The notes below the pieces were generated by a model. The model searched no databases. It was not told where the DNA came from and was given only the letters and a program-made list of their open reading frames with translations. Shown piece after piece: positions 17,003 to 24,804 of a DNA stretch of 64,000 bases. The translations under genes and the position numbers were made by a program. Position 1 is the first letter of the stretch; every line of letters starts with the position of its first letter. This DNA comes from Alcanivorax sp. (GTDB lineage Bacteria > Pseudomonadota > Gammaproteobacteria > Pseudomonadales > Alcanivoracaceae), in assembly GCA_022565695.1 (NCBI GenBank), contig JAIUME010000003.1:1-64000 (forward strand), read 5' to 3'.

Positions 17003-18115
17003 ATGGCCGAGGCAATGCTGCAACAGGACTGGACCGACAAGCGCCGCTATCTGTGGCTGCTGAGCACGCTCACCATGTTATTGCCCCTGGGCGCCATCGG
17101 GCTGGTGAATCTGACCGGCCACCCCGTGTTCTGGTGGTTTGGCCCCCTGTTTGTCTTCGTCGTCATCCCCATTCTCGACGTGATGCTCGGTGAGGAAACC
17201 GAGAACCCCCCGGAGTCCGTGGTGCCACGGCTGGAGCAGGAGCGTTACTACCGCATTGCCGTCTGGATTGCGGTGGCATTCCAGTACTGGGCGTTTCTGG
17301 TGGCCGTGCAGGTGATCGCCACGGCCAGCCTGCCCTGGTACAGCTATCTTGGCCTCGCGATTACCACCGGTACTGCCATGGGGATTGCCATCAATACCGC
17401 CCATGAACTGGGGCACAAGACCAACGACTTTGAGCGTTGGCTGGCCAAGCTGGCGCTGGCGCCGGTGTTTTACGGGCACTTCTTCGTGGAGCATAACCGT
17501 GGACACCATGTGCGCGTGTCGACGCCAGAGGATCCTGCCTCGTCCCGCTTTGGCGAAAGCTTTTACCGGTTTCTGCCGCGCACCGTCTTCGGCAGCTTGC
17601 GGTCGGCCTGGGAGCTGGAGGCAAAGCGGCTGGAGAAAGAGGGCAAGTCGGTCTGGCACATCGATAACCACAATCTCCAGGCCTGGGGGCTCTCGGTGCT
17701 GCTGTGGGGCGGATTACTGGTGATGTGGGGATGGGTGGTGCTGCCGTTCCTGCTGATCCAGTCGGTGTTCGGTTTCCAGTTACTGGAAGTCGTGAATTAC
17801 CTGGAGCATTACGGCCTGTTGAGGCAGAAGAAAGACAATCGCCGTTACGAGCCCTGCCGTCCGGAACACTCCTGGAACAGCAATCGCCGGGTGACGAATA
17901 TCTTCCTGTATCAGTTGCAGCGGCACTCTGATCATCATGCGTATCCGACCCGCTCCTATCAGTCGTTGCGGCATTTCGACGAGGCACCACAGTTGCCCGG
18001 CGGCTATGCGTCGATGATCGTGCTGGCGTGGATTCCGCCGCTGTGGTTCCGGGTGATGGACAAGCGGGTGATCGCCCATTACAAGGGCGATATGGAGCGT
18101 ATCAACATGGCTTGA
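17003..18115 (+). CDS. alkB: Alkane 1-monooxygenase AlkB
   Basis: This integral-membrane di-iron hydroxylase inserts oxygen at the terminal carbon of n-alkanes, using electrons from rubredoxin. The 370-residue protein has about six membrane helices and all the AlkB histidine boxes: HELGHK, EHNRGHH and LQRHSDHH. It also has the AlkB signature NYLEHYGL. No rubredoxin domain is fused. A strong CGGAGG site precedes the ATG at 17003. A TATAAA at 16974-16979 may be its -10. It is convergent with a TetR gene that reads toward it. The chain-length range cannot be told from the sequence. Confidence 0.96.
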   Translation: MAEAMLQQDWTDKRRYLWLLSTLTMLLPLGAIGLVNLTGHPVFWWFGPLFVFVVIPILDVMLGEETENPPESVVPRLEQERYYRIAVWIAVAFQYWAFLVAVQVIATASLPWYSYLGLAITTGTAMGIAINTAHELGHKTNDFERWLAKLALAPVFYGHFFVEHNRGHHVRVSTPEDPASSRFGESFYRFLPRTVFGSLRSAWELEAKRLEKEGKSVWHIDNHNLQAWGLSVLLWGGLLVMWGWVVLPFLLIQSVFGFQLLEVVNYLEHYGLLRQKKDNRRYEPCRPEHSWNSNRRVTNIFLYQLQRHSDHHAYPTRSYQSLRHFDEAPQLPGGYASMIVLAWIPPLWFRVMDKRVIAHYKGDMERINMA

Positions 18116-18139
18116 ACGGGGGCTGCGCCGTGGCGGTCA

Positions 18140-18829
18140 TCAGCGCCCGAGCTGGTTGTTGACGGACATCAGAATGAAGCGGGCGGCCTGCACCACGTCG
18201 GCGACAGGCTCTCTGTAGCCGTTGAGCATCCAGCGCATGGCTATGTTCACCAGTGCACCGATCAGCCCGGTGGCCAGCAGGTAATCCCGGGTGTCGTCGC
18301 GCTGGTGTTCGGGATGTAAACCGCGCAACACCGCCACCAGGAAGTTGGCGAACTCATCCATGACCTGCCGGTACTGGGCGTCTGTCTGCCGATTCACCCC
18401 CATGATTTCCATCATGATGACGCGCGCCGCATGGGGGTTGTCGTGCAGGAATTCGAAGTAGGCGGTGAGCGCGGCTTCGGCCATCGCATCCGGCTCGCCG
18501 CTGCGGTAGGCGATGGCGCGGCTCACCAACTGCCGGATCTGATCGGTGATCAGCTGATAGATTTCGCTGAGCAGGGCCTCGCTGTTGCTGAACGACTCGT
18601 AAAAGTAGCGTTCTGTGAGCCCGGCCTCCGCACAGATGGCGCGCACTGAAGTGCCGTGAAAGCCGATGCTGCCGAAGATGATCGTGCCCGCCCGGAGCAA
18701 CTTTTCTCTGCGCTCGGCCCGCCGCTTTTCAATGCTCACGCCGCGGTAGGCGCGGCCGGGGGGCGTCGTCTTGTCGGGCTCTGCAGATGAGGGCTTGGCA
18801 GATTTGGCAGTGCTGGGTGTCTGTGTCAT
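18140..18829 (-). CDS. TetR-family regulator of the adjacent monooxygenase
   Basis: A 229-residue TetR-type repressor. After a disordered Ser/Lys/Pro-rich lead, the helix-turn-helix contains TSVRAICAEAGLTERYFYESF. The C-terminal ligand domain is helical. It is divergent from the flavin monooxygenase gene, with two matching 18-bp palindromes in the shared promoter, so it most likely represses both itself and that gene. The ligand is plausibly an alkane-derived metabolite (inference). Confidence 0.9.
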   Translation of the reverse strand: MTQTPSTAKSAKPSSAEPDKTTPPGRAYRGVSIEKRRAERREKLLRAGTIIFGSIGFHGTSVRAICAEAGLTERYFYESFSNSEALLSEIYQLITDQIRQLVSRAIAYRSGEPDAMAEAALTAYFEFLHDNPHAARVIMMEIMGVNRQTDAQYRQVMDEFANFLVAVLRGLHPEHQRDDTRDYLLATGLIGALVNIAMRWMLNGYREPVADVVQAARFILMSVNNQLGR

Positions 18830-18839
18830 GGCGCCATGT

Positions 18840-18884
18840 TGACATGGCTTATTGTCAGAAGTAAAGTGACATCATTCATTGTCA
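18840..18884. promoter_or_regulatory. Two TetR-type operators
   Basis: TGACATGGCTTATTGTCA (18840-18857) and TGACATCATTCATTGTCA (18867-18884) share the pattern TGACAT-N6-ATTGTCA with dyad symmetry. Their starts are 27 bp apart. They sit between the divergent tetR and monooxygenase genes. Confidence 0.75.
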
Positions 18885-18944
18885 GTTTTTGCTTGCAGGC
18901 CAACTTGCAGGCCCATGCGCCCCTGGCGCCCGGAGGATCAGAGC

Positions 18945-20492
18945 ATGAATACCGCAGCACGGATTACATCAAGGCAGCGCAAAAAGAAAACGGGTCCCGG
19001 CCGTCCGGAATTTGATGTGGCGATCATCGGCAGCGGCTTTGCCGGCCTGTGCATGGCCATCAAGCTCAAGGAGCAGGGCCGCGACAACTTCGTGATCCTC
19101 GAGCGTGCTCAGGATGTCGGCGGCACCTGGCGCGACAATCAGTATCCCGGCGCAGCCTGCGATGTACCTTCACACCTGTATTCCTTTTCCTTTGCGCCGA
19201 ACCCGGACTGGTCGCGGAAATACCCGACCCAGCCCGAGCTGTATGCCTACTTGCGGAAGATCGCAGCCGACTATGATCTGCTGCGTCATATTCGTTTCGA
19301 CAACACGCTTGAGGCGGCGCAGTACGACGAAGACAACCGGCTCTGGGCGGTGCGCACCAGCCAGGGCAGCCTGACCAGCCGTGCGCTGGTCATGGGCAAC
19401 GGCGGTCTGGCGGAGCCGAAGCTGCCGGAGATTCCCGGCGTGGAAACCTTCCAGGGCAAGACCTTCCACTCGTCCCGCTGGGACCACGAGTATGAGCTCA
19501 GTGGCAAACGTGTTGCCGTGATCGGCACTGGCGCGTCGGCCATCCAGCTGGTGCCGGAAGTGGCGAAAGTGGCGGGGCAGCTGGATGTCTATCAGCGCAC
19601 ACCGAACTGGATCATCCCGCGCCCGGATCGCGATTACTCCGGGTTGGAAAAGACCCTGTTCCGTCGCATTCCCGCCAGCCGCAGGCTGCATCGCAATGCC
19701 ATCTACTGGAGCCACGAGGCCCGCGTCATGGGTCTGGTGTTGCACCCGGCGCTGATGAAGGTATTCCAGAAAGTGGCCGAGCGGCACATTCGCAAGCAGG
19801 TAAAGGATCCGGTGCTGCGCGACCAGGTGACGCCGGATTACACCATCGGCTGCAAGCGTATTCTGATTTCCAATGACTGGTATCCCGCGCTGCAGAAGCC
19901 CCACGTCAGCCTGGTGACCGACGGCATTCGGGAGATTCGCGCCCACAGTATTGTGGCCGCCGATGGGCAGGAACGTGAGATCGACGCCATCATCTACAGC
20001 ACCGGCTTTTATGCCACGGAGAATCCCATTGCCTCTGTGGTCACTGGCCGCGACGGCAAGACGCTGGCGGATGTCTGGCAGGATGGTGAAGAGGCCTATC
20101 TGGGGACGCTGGTCAGTGGTTTCCCGAATCTGTTCCTGATTGTCGGTCCCAATACGGGCCTGGGGCACAGCTCCATGGTGTTCATGATCGAGACACAGGC
20201 AAGCTACATCCTGCGTCTGCTTGGCGAGATGGACGCGCAGGCCAGCCAGACCCTGGAAGTGCGGGAGTCAGTGCAGCAGGACTATAACGAACGCCTGCAG
20301 GCACAGCTGGGGAATTCCATCTGGGCCACGGGTTGCGACAGCTGGTACAAGCACAGGAGCGGCAAGATCACCGCCCTGTGGCCCGGCTTTACGTTCCAGT
20401 TCTGGCTGCGGGCCCGTCGTTTTGATCGTGGGGACTATCTGTTTGAGAGCCAGGACGTACCCCGCGAAGCGCAGGCGGGGGCCACCGTCTGA
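18945..20492 (+). CDS. Flavin-dependent (Baeyer-Villiger-type) monooxygenase
   Basis: A 515-residue FAD/NADPH monooxygenase. It has the FAD dinucleotide fold IIGSGFAGLCMA near residue 28, the second fold VIGTGASAIQ, and the BVMO fingerprint FQGKTFHSSRWDH. The YPGAACDVPSHLY stretch is typical of this group. The start at 18945 has a GGAGG site; the frame is open to 18879 but that region holds the operators. In hydrocarbon degraders, enzymes of this group include AlmA, linked to long-chain alkane use, and ketone or steroid monooxygenases. The neighbouring alkB supports an alkane role but does not prove it. Confidence 0.9.
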   Translation: MNTAARITSRQRKKKTGPGRPEFDVAIIGSGFAGLCMAIKLKEQGRDNFVILERAQDVGGTWRDNQYPGAACDVPSHLYSFSFAPNPDWSRKYPTQPELYAYLRKIAADYDLLRHIRFDNTLEAAQYDEDNRLWAVRTSQGSLTSRALVMGNGGLAEPKLPEIPGVETFQGKTFHSSRWDHEYELSGKRVAVIGTGASAIQLVPEVAKVAGQLDVYQRTPNWIIPRPDRDYSGLEKTLFRRIPASRRLHRNAIYWSHEARVMGLVLHPALMKVFQKVAERHIRKQVKDPVLRDQVTPDYTIGCKRILISNDWYPALQKPHVSLVTDGIREIRAHSIVAADGQEREIDAIIYSTGFYATENPIASVVTGRDGKTLADVWQDGEEAYLGTLVSGFPNLFLIVGPNTGLGHSSMVFMIETQASYILRLLGEMDAQASQTLEVRESVQQDYNERLQAQLGNSIWATGCDSWYKHRSGKITALWPGFTFQFWLRARRFDRGDYLFESQDVPREAQAGATV

Positions 20493-20682
20493 TCATTGGC
20501 ATGGCGAGCAGGGTGGATGCGACGCGCTTTCCGGGGCTGTGATGTGCGATAATCAACGCCGGATTTCACTCAAGTGTCACAGAGCGAGGCGTTGCAATGA
20601 TCCAGATTCAGGCCATTACGGCAGACTCGGCAGCTATGTCGTGGGCTCCTACCCGAGAGGTGGCTCGGTGGCGGGTTCAGCT

Positions 20683-20931
20683 GTGATCGTGCCCTGGGAG
20701 GAGATCGGCGCTGACACCCTGCAGAACCTGATCGAGGAGTTCGTGTCCCGTGATGGCACGGACTACGGCGAGCAAGAGGTGGCGCTGGAACGTCGTGCAG
20801 AACAGGTGCGCCATCTCTTGCGGCGCGGTGAGGCCGTGATCTGGTTCGATGATGCGACGGAGTCCGTTACCATCATGTCGAAGCAGCAGCTCAACGATAT
20901 GGCGCCGCCCGAAGACCCGCTTTTTCCCTGA
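20683..20931 (+). CDS. yheU: UPF0270/YheU family protein
   Basis: An 82-residue cytosolic protein whose sequence IVPWEEIGADTLQNLIEEF and FVSRDGTDYGEQE matches the YheU family closely (E. coli begins near LIPWQDL and has REGTDYGE). The function of this family is unknown. GTG at 20683 gives the family N-terminus; GTG at 20668 has a better Shine-Dalgarno (GAGAGGTGG) and would add five residues. The frame is open further upstream but shows no similarity. Confidence 0.85.
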   Translation: MIVPWEEIGADTLQNLIEEFVSRDGTDYGEQEVALERRAEQVRHLLRRGEAVIWFDDATESVTIMSKQQLNDMAPPEDPLFP

Positions 20932-20957
20932 ATGGCTGATACCGACAGAGGGCATCT

Positions 20958-20990
20958 GCCCTCTTCACCAGCCCTCTTCACCAGCCCTCT
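20958..20990. repeat. 13-bp tandem duplication
   Basis: GCCCTCTTCACCA is repeated twice plus seven bases, in the spacer between convergent yheU and the MAPEG gene. Confidence 0.75.
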
Positions 20991-21005
20991 GCGGTCAGCG
21001 TCCGG

Positions 21006-21416
21006 TCAGCCCAGCCCCAGCACCTTGCAACCGATCAGGTGCACTGCCATCCCCACCATCACCAGCCAACTCAATGCGATACCTGCCTGACGTGCCTTGT
21101 TGACGTCACTGGGCCGCGTCATGCCTGCGGCATGCAGCAGGCGACCCAGGAAAAAGAGACCGCCGTAGAGATGCAGGGCCGCGCCGGAGGTGCCGGTGAG
21201 TTCCAGCACGGCGAGGCCGATCAGTACCAGCGGAACGTATTCCGTGGCGTTGCCGTGGGCGCGGATGGCCTGGGTCAGTGTCCTGTTGCCACCGTCGCCG
21301 AGGGATACTTTGCCGCCCAGGCGCTGACGCACGACGTTGGCCGCCAGAACGGTCATCAGCAGCAGGAACAGGCCGGTGTACAGGGCCGTCACGGGTAATA
21401 GCAGTTCTGCATTCAT
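21006..21416 (-). CDS. MAPEG family membrane protein
   Basis: A 136-residue protein with four hydrophobic helices and the MAPEG signature region RAHGNATEYVPLVLIGL. This is the family of microsomal glutathione transferases and E. coli YecN. The ATG at 21416 overlaps the mnmC stop (ATGA) and has a GGAG site. The family suggests glutathione- or eicosanoid-type chemistry, but bacterial members are mostly uncharacterised. Confidence 0.9.
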   Translation of the reverse strand: MNAELLLPVTALYTGLFLLLMTVLAANVVRQRLGGKVSLGDGGNRTLTQAIRAHGNATEYVPLVLIGLAVLELTGTSGAALHLYGGLFFLGRLLHAAGMTRPSDVNKARQAGIALSWLVMVGMAVHLIGCKVLGLG

Positions 21417-23353
21417 GGTATCCACTCCGGTTGTTTTTTGCGTTGTCTGAGAATAAAGCGTTCTGGCGCCAGCGCACGGACTATCTCGTCGTCCGTCGGG
21501 CGGGGCTCGTCATTGACAAGCGCGGCGATCAATTCGGCGCACAGGGTGCTGCCGGTGATGCCACGGCTGCCGTGGGCGATGCTCATATACAGGCCCGGAA
21601 GATGCCGGTGCGGCTTGTCGGTGGCATCGGGGACTGGCCCGGCCAGCGGCAGGAAATCGGTGCTCTGGCAGCGCAAGCCGACACGCTGCCCGCTGACGGT
21701 GGTCTGCTCACCGCCCAGGGCCCGCCAGTGTTCCGGGAGATGGTGTTGCAGCTCGCTCAGGTTGCGCCGGTCATCGTCGGGATCTGTATCGAGATCGTGG
21801 CGGCGCAGATCGAAGGTGGCGCCGACACAGTGCAGCCCTTTGATGGCCGGGGTCAGATAACCGCTGTGGCAGATCGCTTGTGTCCACGATTGGCTGGCGT
21901 CGGTGGCCTGACAATAAGTGACCTGTCCACGAATCAGTTTCAGGGGCAGCCAGTGCAGGCCGGCGAGATCTCTTGCCGCACCGGCGTTGGCCAGCACGAC
22001 GATGTCAGCGTGTCGGGCTTTGTTGAGGTCGGTGTCGCTGTCATGGCCCAGGGTCCAGCCGCCGTCATCAGCAGGTGCCAGGGCGCGCACGGCCTGCTGT
22101 TGCAGACTGATCAACGGATGGTCGAGCAGGTGGGCACACCAGGCGGGTGGCGAAATATAACCGCCACGGCTCAGGGTAATGCCGCGACCGTTTTCAGTGC
22201 GGCCTTCAGTGCGGCCTTCAATGCGAGATAGCAACGCAGCGGGCCAGTGGCCGCTGTCCAGAGCGGCTTGTTGCTTGTCATGGTGGCGAGGCTCCGCAGG
22301 GTATTGCAGCACGCCGGTCAGGGCGCCCTGATCACTGTTGGCAGGAAAGCCGTGCCGCGCGAGCCAGTGCAACGTGTGCAGATAGCTGCTCTGGTAAAAG
22401 CGATTCTGTGGTGTGGCGTGGGCGCTGGGGGTGGTGTAGACCACCCCCGCCAGGTTGCCGGAAGCGCCGTTGGCGATGCCGGCCGGGTCGAGCACCGTAA
22501 CGCGCCAGCCTTGCTCTGCCAGCGCCCGGGCGCAGGTGGCACCCGCGAGCCCGGCACCGATGATGGCGGCGTGCCCGACGCGACGGCTCTGCGGCTGCCA
22601 AAGCGATGTGTCGGTGATGTTCTGGCCAGCCGGTGCGCCGGTGAAGTGGCCGGTCAGCATCTCCCGTTTGCGCCCGAAGCCGGGAACCCGCTGCATGGCA
22701 AAGCCCTCTGCTATCAGCCCTCGTCGGACAAACCCGGCGGCGGTGAAGGTGGCAACGCTGGCACCGGGGGCGCTCAGACGGGCCAGTTGCTGGAACAGCG
22801 CCGGTTGCCACATGGCCGGATTGCGGGCCGGGGCGAAGCCATCAAGAAACCAGGCATCCATGCGGGCATCGGTGGCCGCCAGCGCTGCCAGGGCATCGGC
22901 GAAGATCAGGGTCAGGACGATGCGGCCCCCGCTTAGCGAGAGGCGGTGAAAGCCCGGCGTCAGGGGTGGATAGTGTGCGGTGAGTTCTGCGGCCAGCTCG
23001 GCAAAGGCGGGCCAATGCTGCACGGCGCGGCACAGGTCGCCGTGGCCAAGGGGGTGCTTTTCCACGGACACAAAATGCAGCGTCGCGTCTGCGGGGGCAT
23101 CGTCCAGAAACGCCTGTGCGGCACAGAGAAAGTTCAGGCCGGTGCCAAAGCCGGTTTCGCCGATAACGAAGCGGGCGCAGGCGGGCAAGGCGCGAAACCG
23201 TTCGCTGAGCCGGTTGCCCTGCAGGAAGACGTGGCGTGTTTCGGCCGGGCCGTCATCGCGGGAAAAATACGGATCGTCGAAATCCGGGGCGATGGGAACA
23301 TCCGCCTGCCAGTCAAGCCGTGCAGGCGTGATCGGGGGAAAGCGCTGGCTCAT
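21413..23353 (-). CDS. mnmC: tRNA mnm5s2U modification enzyme MnmC
   Basis: A bifunctional enzyme that finishes 5-methylaminomethyl-2-thiouridine at the tRNA wobble base. The N-terminal methyltransferase (DUF752) has FVIGETGFGTGLNFL and WFLDGFAPARNPAMW. The C-terminal FAD oxidase starts with IIGAGLAGATCARAL at about residue 262. Length (646) and domain order fit E. coli MnmC. Near residue 385 a 12-bp tandem duplication encodes EGRTEGRTENG, a small local expansion. It overlaps its neighbours by four bases on each side. Confidence 0.96.
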   Translation of the reverse strand: MSQRFPPITPARLDWQADVPIAPDFDDPYFSRDDGPAETRHVFLQGNRLSERFRALPACARFVIGETGFGTGLNFLCAAQAFLDDAPADATLHFVSVEKHPLGHGDLCRAVQHWPAFAELAAELTAHYPPLTPGFHRLSLSGGRIVLTLIFADALAALAATDARMDAWFLDGFAPARNPAMWQPALFQQLARLSAPGASVATFTAAGFVRRGLIAEGFAMQRVPGFGRKREMLTGHFTGAPAGQNITDTSLWQPQSRRVGHAAIIGAGLAGATCARALAEQGWRVTVLDPAGIANGASGNLAGVVYTTPSAHATPQNRFYQSSYLHTLHWLARHGFPANSDQGALTGVLQYPAEPRHHDKQQAALDSGHWPAALLSRIEGRTEGRTENGRGITLSRGGYISPPAWCAHLLDHPLISLQQQAVRALAPADDGGWTLGHDSDTDLNKARHADIVVLANAGAARDLAGLHWLPLKLIRGQVTYCQATDASQSWTQAICHSGYLTPAIKGLHCVGATFDLRRHDLDTDPDDDRRNLSELQHHLPEHWRALGGEQTTVSGQRVGLRCQSTDFLPLAGPVPDATDKPHRHLPGLYMSIAHGSRGITGSTLCAELIAALVNDEPRPTDDEIVRALAPERFILRQRKKQPEWIP

Positions 23354-24060
23354 TCTTCGGTGGTGACGGCAGCATTGGCGGCAGCGAAATCCAGCAGCGC
23401 AGTACGCATGTCGGCATCCAGTGCGTCACTGCTCTGGGCCAGCGCGTCGTCTGACAGGCCGCTCACTGTGGCGGTTGCGGTGGCGGCCAGGAACACCGGC
23501 GGCAGAGCGGTAACGGTCAGAATGGTGAGCGCATCAGCGCCAGGATAGTGCTGCAACAGGTGGCCCACGGCAATGGGATGGCTGATCTGCTCGGTAACGT
23601 CCATGCGTTCCTCGCTGACCATGACGTCCCGAGCGCCCTGGCGCAGTGCACGTTCGCCGAGGCTCTGGCGCTGTTGCCCATACTGGCCTGCCACCAGACG
23701 GGACGGCGCCATGTCTTCCCAGCCGGAGGGGATGGGAAACAGGTGGATATCCAGACGCTGCTCGCGTCCGTCGTCGCGTGTGCGTACATAGCGCAGCAGG
23801 CGCAAATCCCGATCCTCCATCTGCATCTCGCCCTGGAAGCTGAAGCTGCCGAGCTCGGAGGGCGCCTGCCAGACCTCAAGGTCCACATCCACAGCGGGCA
23901 TTTCCCAGGGAATCTGCTCGTTCATGCGTTCCTGATCACTCATGTACTCGCGGGCGCAGCCGGGGAGGCACAACAAGACGATAGAAAGGAGGCTCGCCGG
24001 TGCAAGAAGGCGCCGGCCTGTCAGGGTGCTCAGCAGCGAGCGATGTGCGGGGTGAATCAT
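23350..24060 (-). CDS. Predicted lipoprotein of unknown function
   Basis: A 236-residue protein with a long basic lead, a hydrophobic stretch and lipobox LPGC near residue 35. The mature part is acidic, with no motif I recognise. The four-base overlap with mnmC suggests co-transcription. It is probably anchored in the cell envelope. Confidence 0.7.
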   Translation of the reverse strand: MIHPAHRSLLSTLTGRRLLAPASLLSIVLLCLPGCAREYMSDQERMNEQIPWEMPAVDVDLEVWQAPSELGSFSFQGEMQMEDRDLRLLRYVRTRDDGREQRLDIHLFPIPSGWEDMAPSRLVAGQYGQQRQSLGERALRQGARDVMVSEERMDVTEQISHPIAVGHLLQHYPGADALTILTVTALPPVFLAATATATVSGLSDDALAQSSDALDADMRTALLDFAAANAAVTTEE

Positions 24061-24146
24061 CTGGGCGCTGTCCTTGTGTCATCACCGGTTCACGGCGCTG
24101 TGACAGCATTGTAGCCGAGGGGTGCGCCGTCAGCCATGTGCGCTCT

Positions 24147-24518
24147 TCAGAGCTTGAGCAGTTGCAACAGATCCAGCAGCGCGGGGCTGAGCAGTGCGGG
24201 GCCAAGAAAGGCTTCCAGTGGCGGCAATGCCAGTAGCAACAGGGCGAGGACGATCCCGGCGCGTGCACCGGCACGGCGCAGACACAGTGCGAAGAAACTC
24301 AATGCCACGGCGCTGGCCAGGCCGCCGTAGAAGAGCGCCAGGCCGATCAGTAATGTGTCCACGGATAACGCAGCCAGGGTGATGCCGAGCAGGACGGCGG
24401 CAATACAGGCATATTCTGCACGACGCCATTTTTGCGCCGACGTGGCGCGGGGCCGACAGTCGGTCAGCCAGTCTGGCGAATGCTTTTTTTCTGATAAGTA
24501 CTTTATTGAGATATTCAT
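24147..24518 (-). CDS. Small membrane protein, unknown
   Basis: A 123-residue protein with a polar N-terminal 35 residues and three hydrophobic segments (about 37-55, 58-80, 86-105). The tail is leucine-rich. A GGGGA sequence eight bases before the ATG could serve as Shine-Dalgarno. No family was recognised. The longer overlapping frame at 24130-24708 lacks protein-like composition. Confidence 0.55.
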   Translation of the reverse strand: MNISIKYLSEKKHSPDWLTDCRPRATSAQKWRRAEYACIAAVLLGITLAALSVDTLLIGLALFYGGLASAVALSFFALCLRRAGARAGIVLALLLLALPPLEAFLGPALLSPALLDLLQLLKL

Positions 24519-24804
24519 ATGGGCAATCCCCGATCAGGCCTGACCAGATGTTGTTGTTGAACGGTGCAATGGCGGGCATGAGCCTTGCACGATCCAGGCC
24601 ATCTTTGCGGCCTTTTCTGACATGCGCATGACACACTGCACGACGCGCTGTCTGAAACGAAAGTACCAGCGAGTGAGGCCGTCCACAACGCGATGCGACG
24701 AATGGCAACTGTCGTCGTACCGGACATGGCCGCAGGCGTCCCGCTGTATATACTGACGCACAATGTGCCGACTCTTGGATTTTCTGCGTATATCAGGAGA
24801 CATG
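24519..24804. other. Divergent intergenic region
   Basis: This 286-bp stretch lies between the small membrane protein and the patatin gene. Both promoters should be here, but I see no convincing -35/-10 pair, repeat or RNA gene. Confidence 0.5.

Noticed and set aside
19170-20168. 332-codon minus-strand frame within the flavin monooxygenase gene
   Set aside because: Shadow of a gene with all its FAD/NADP motifs intact.
20221-20682. Long 5-prime extension of the yheU frame
   Set aside because: It lies over the monooxygenase gene and its spacer, and YheU homology begins only at 20683.
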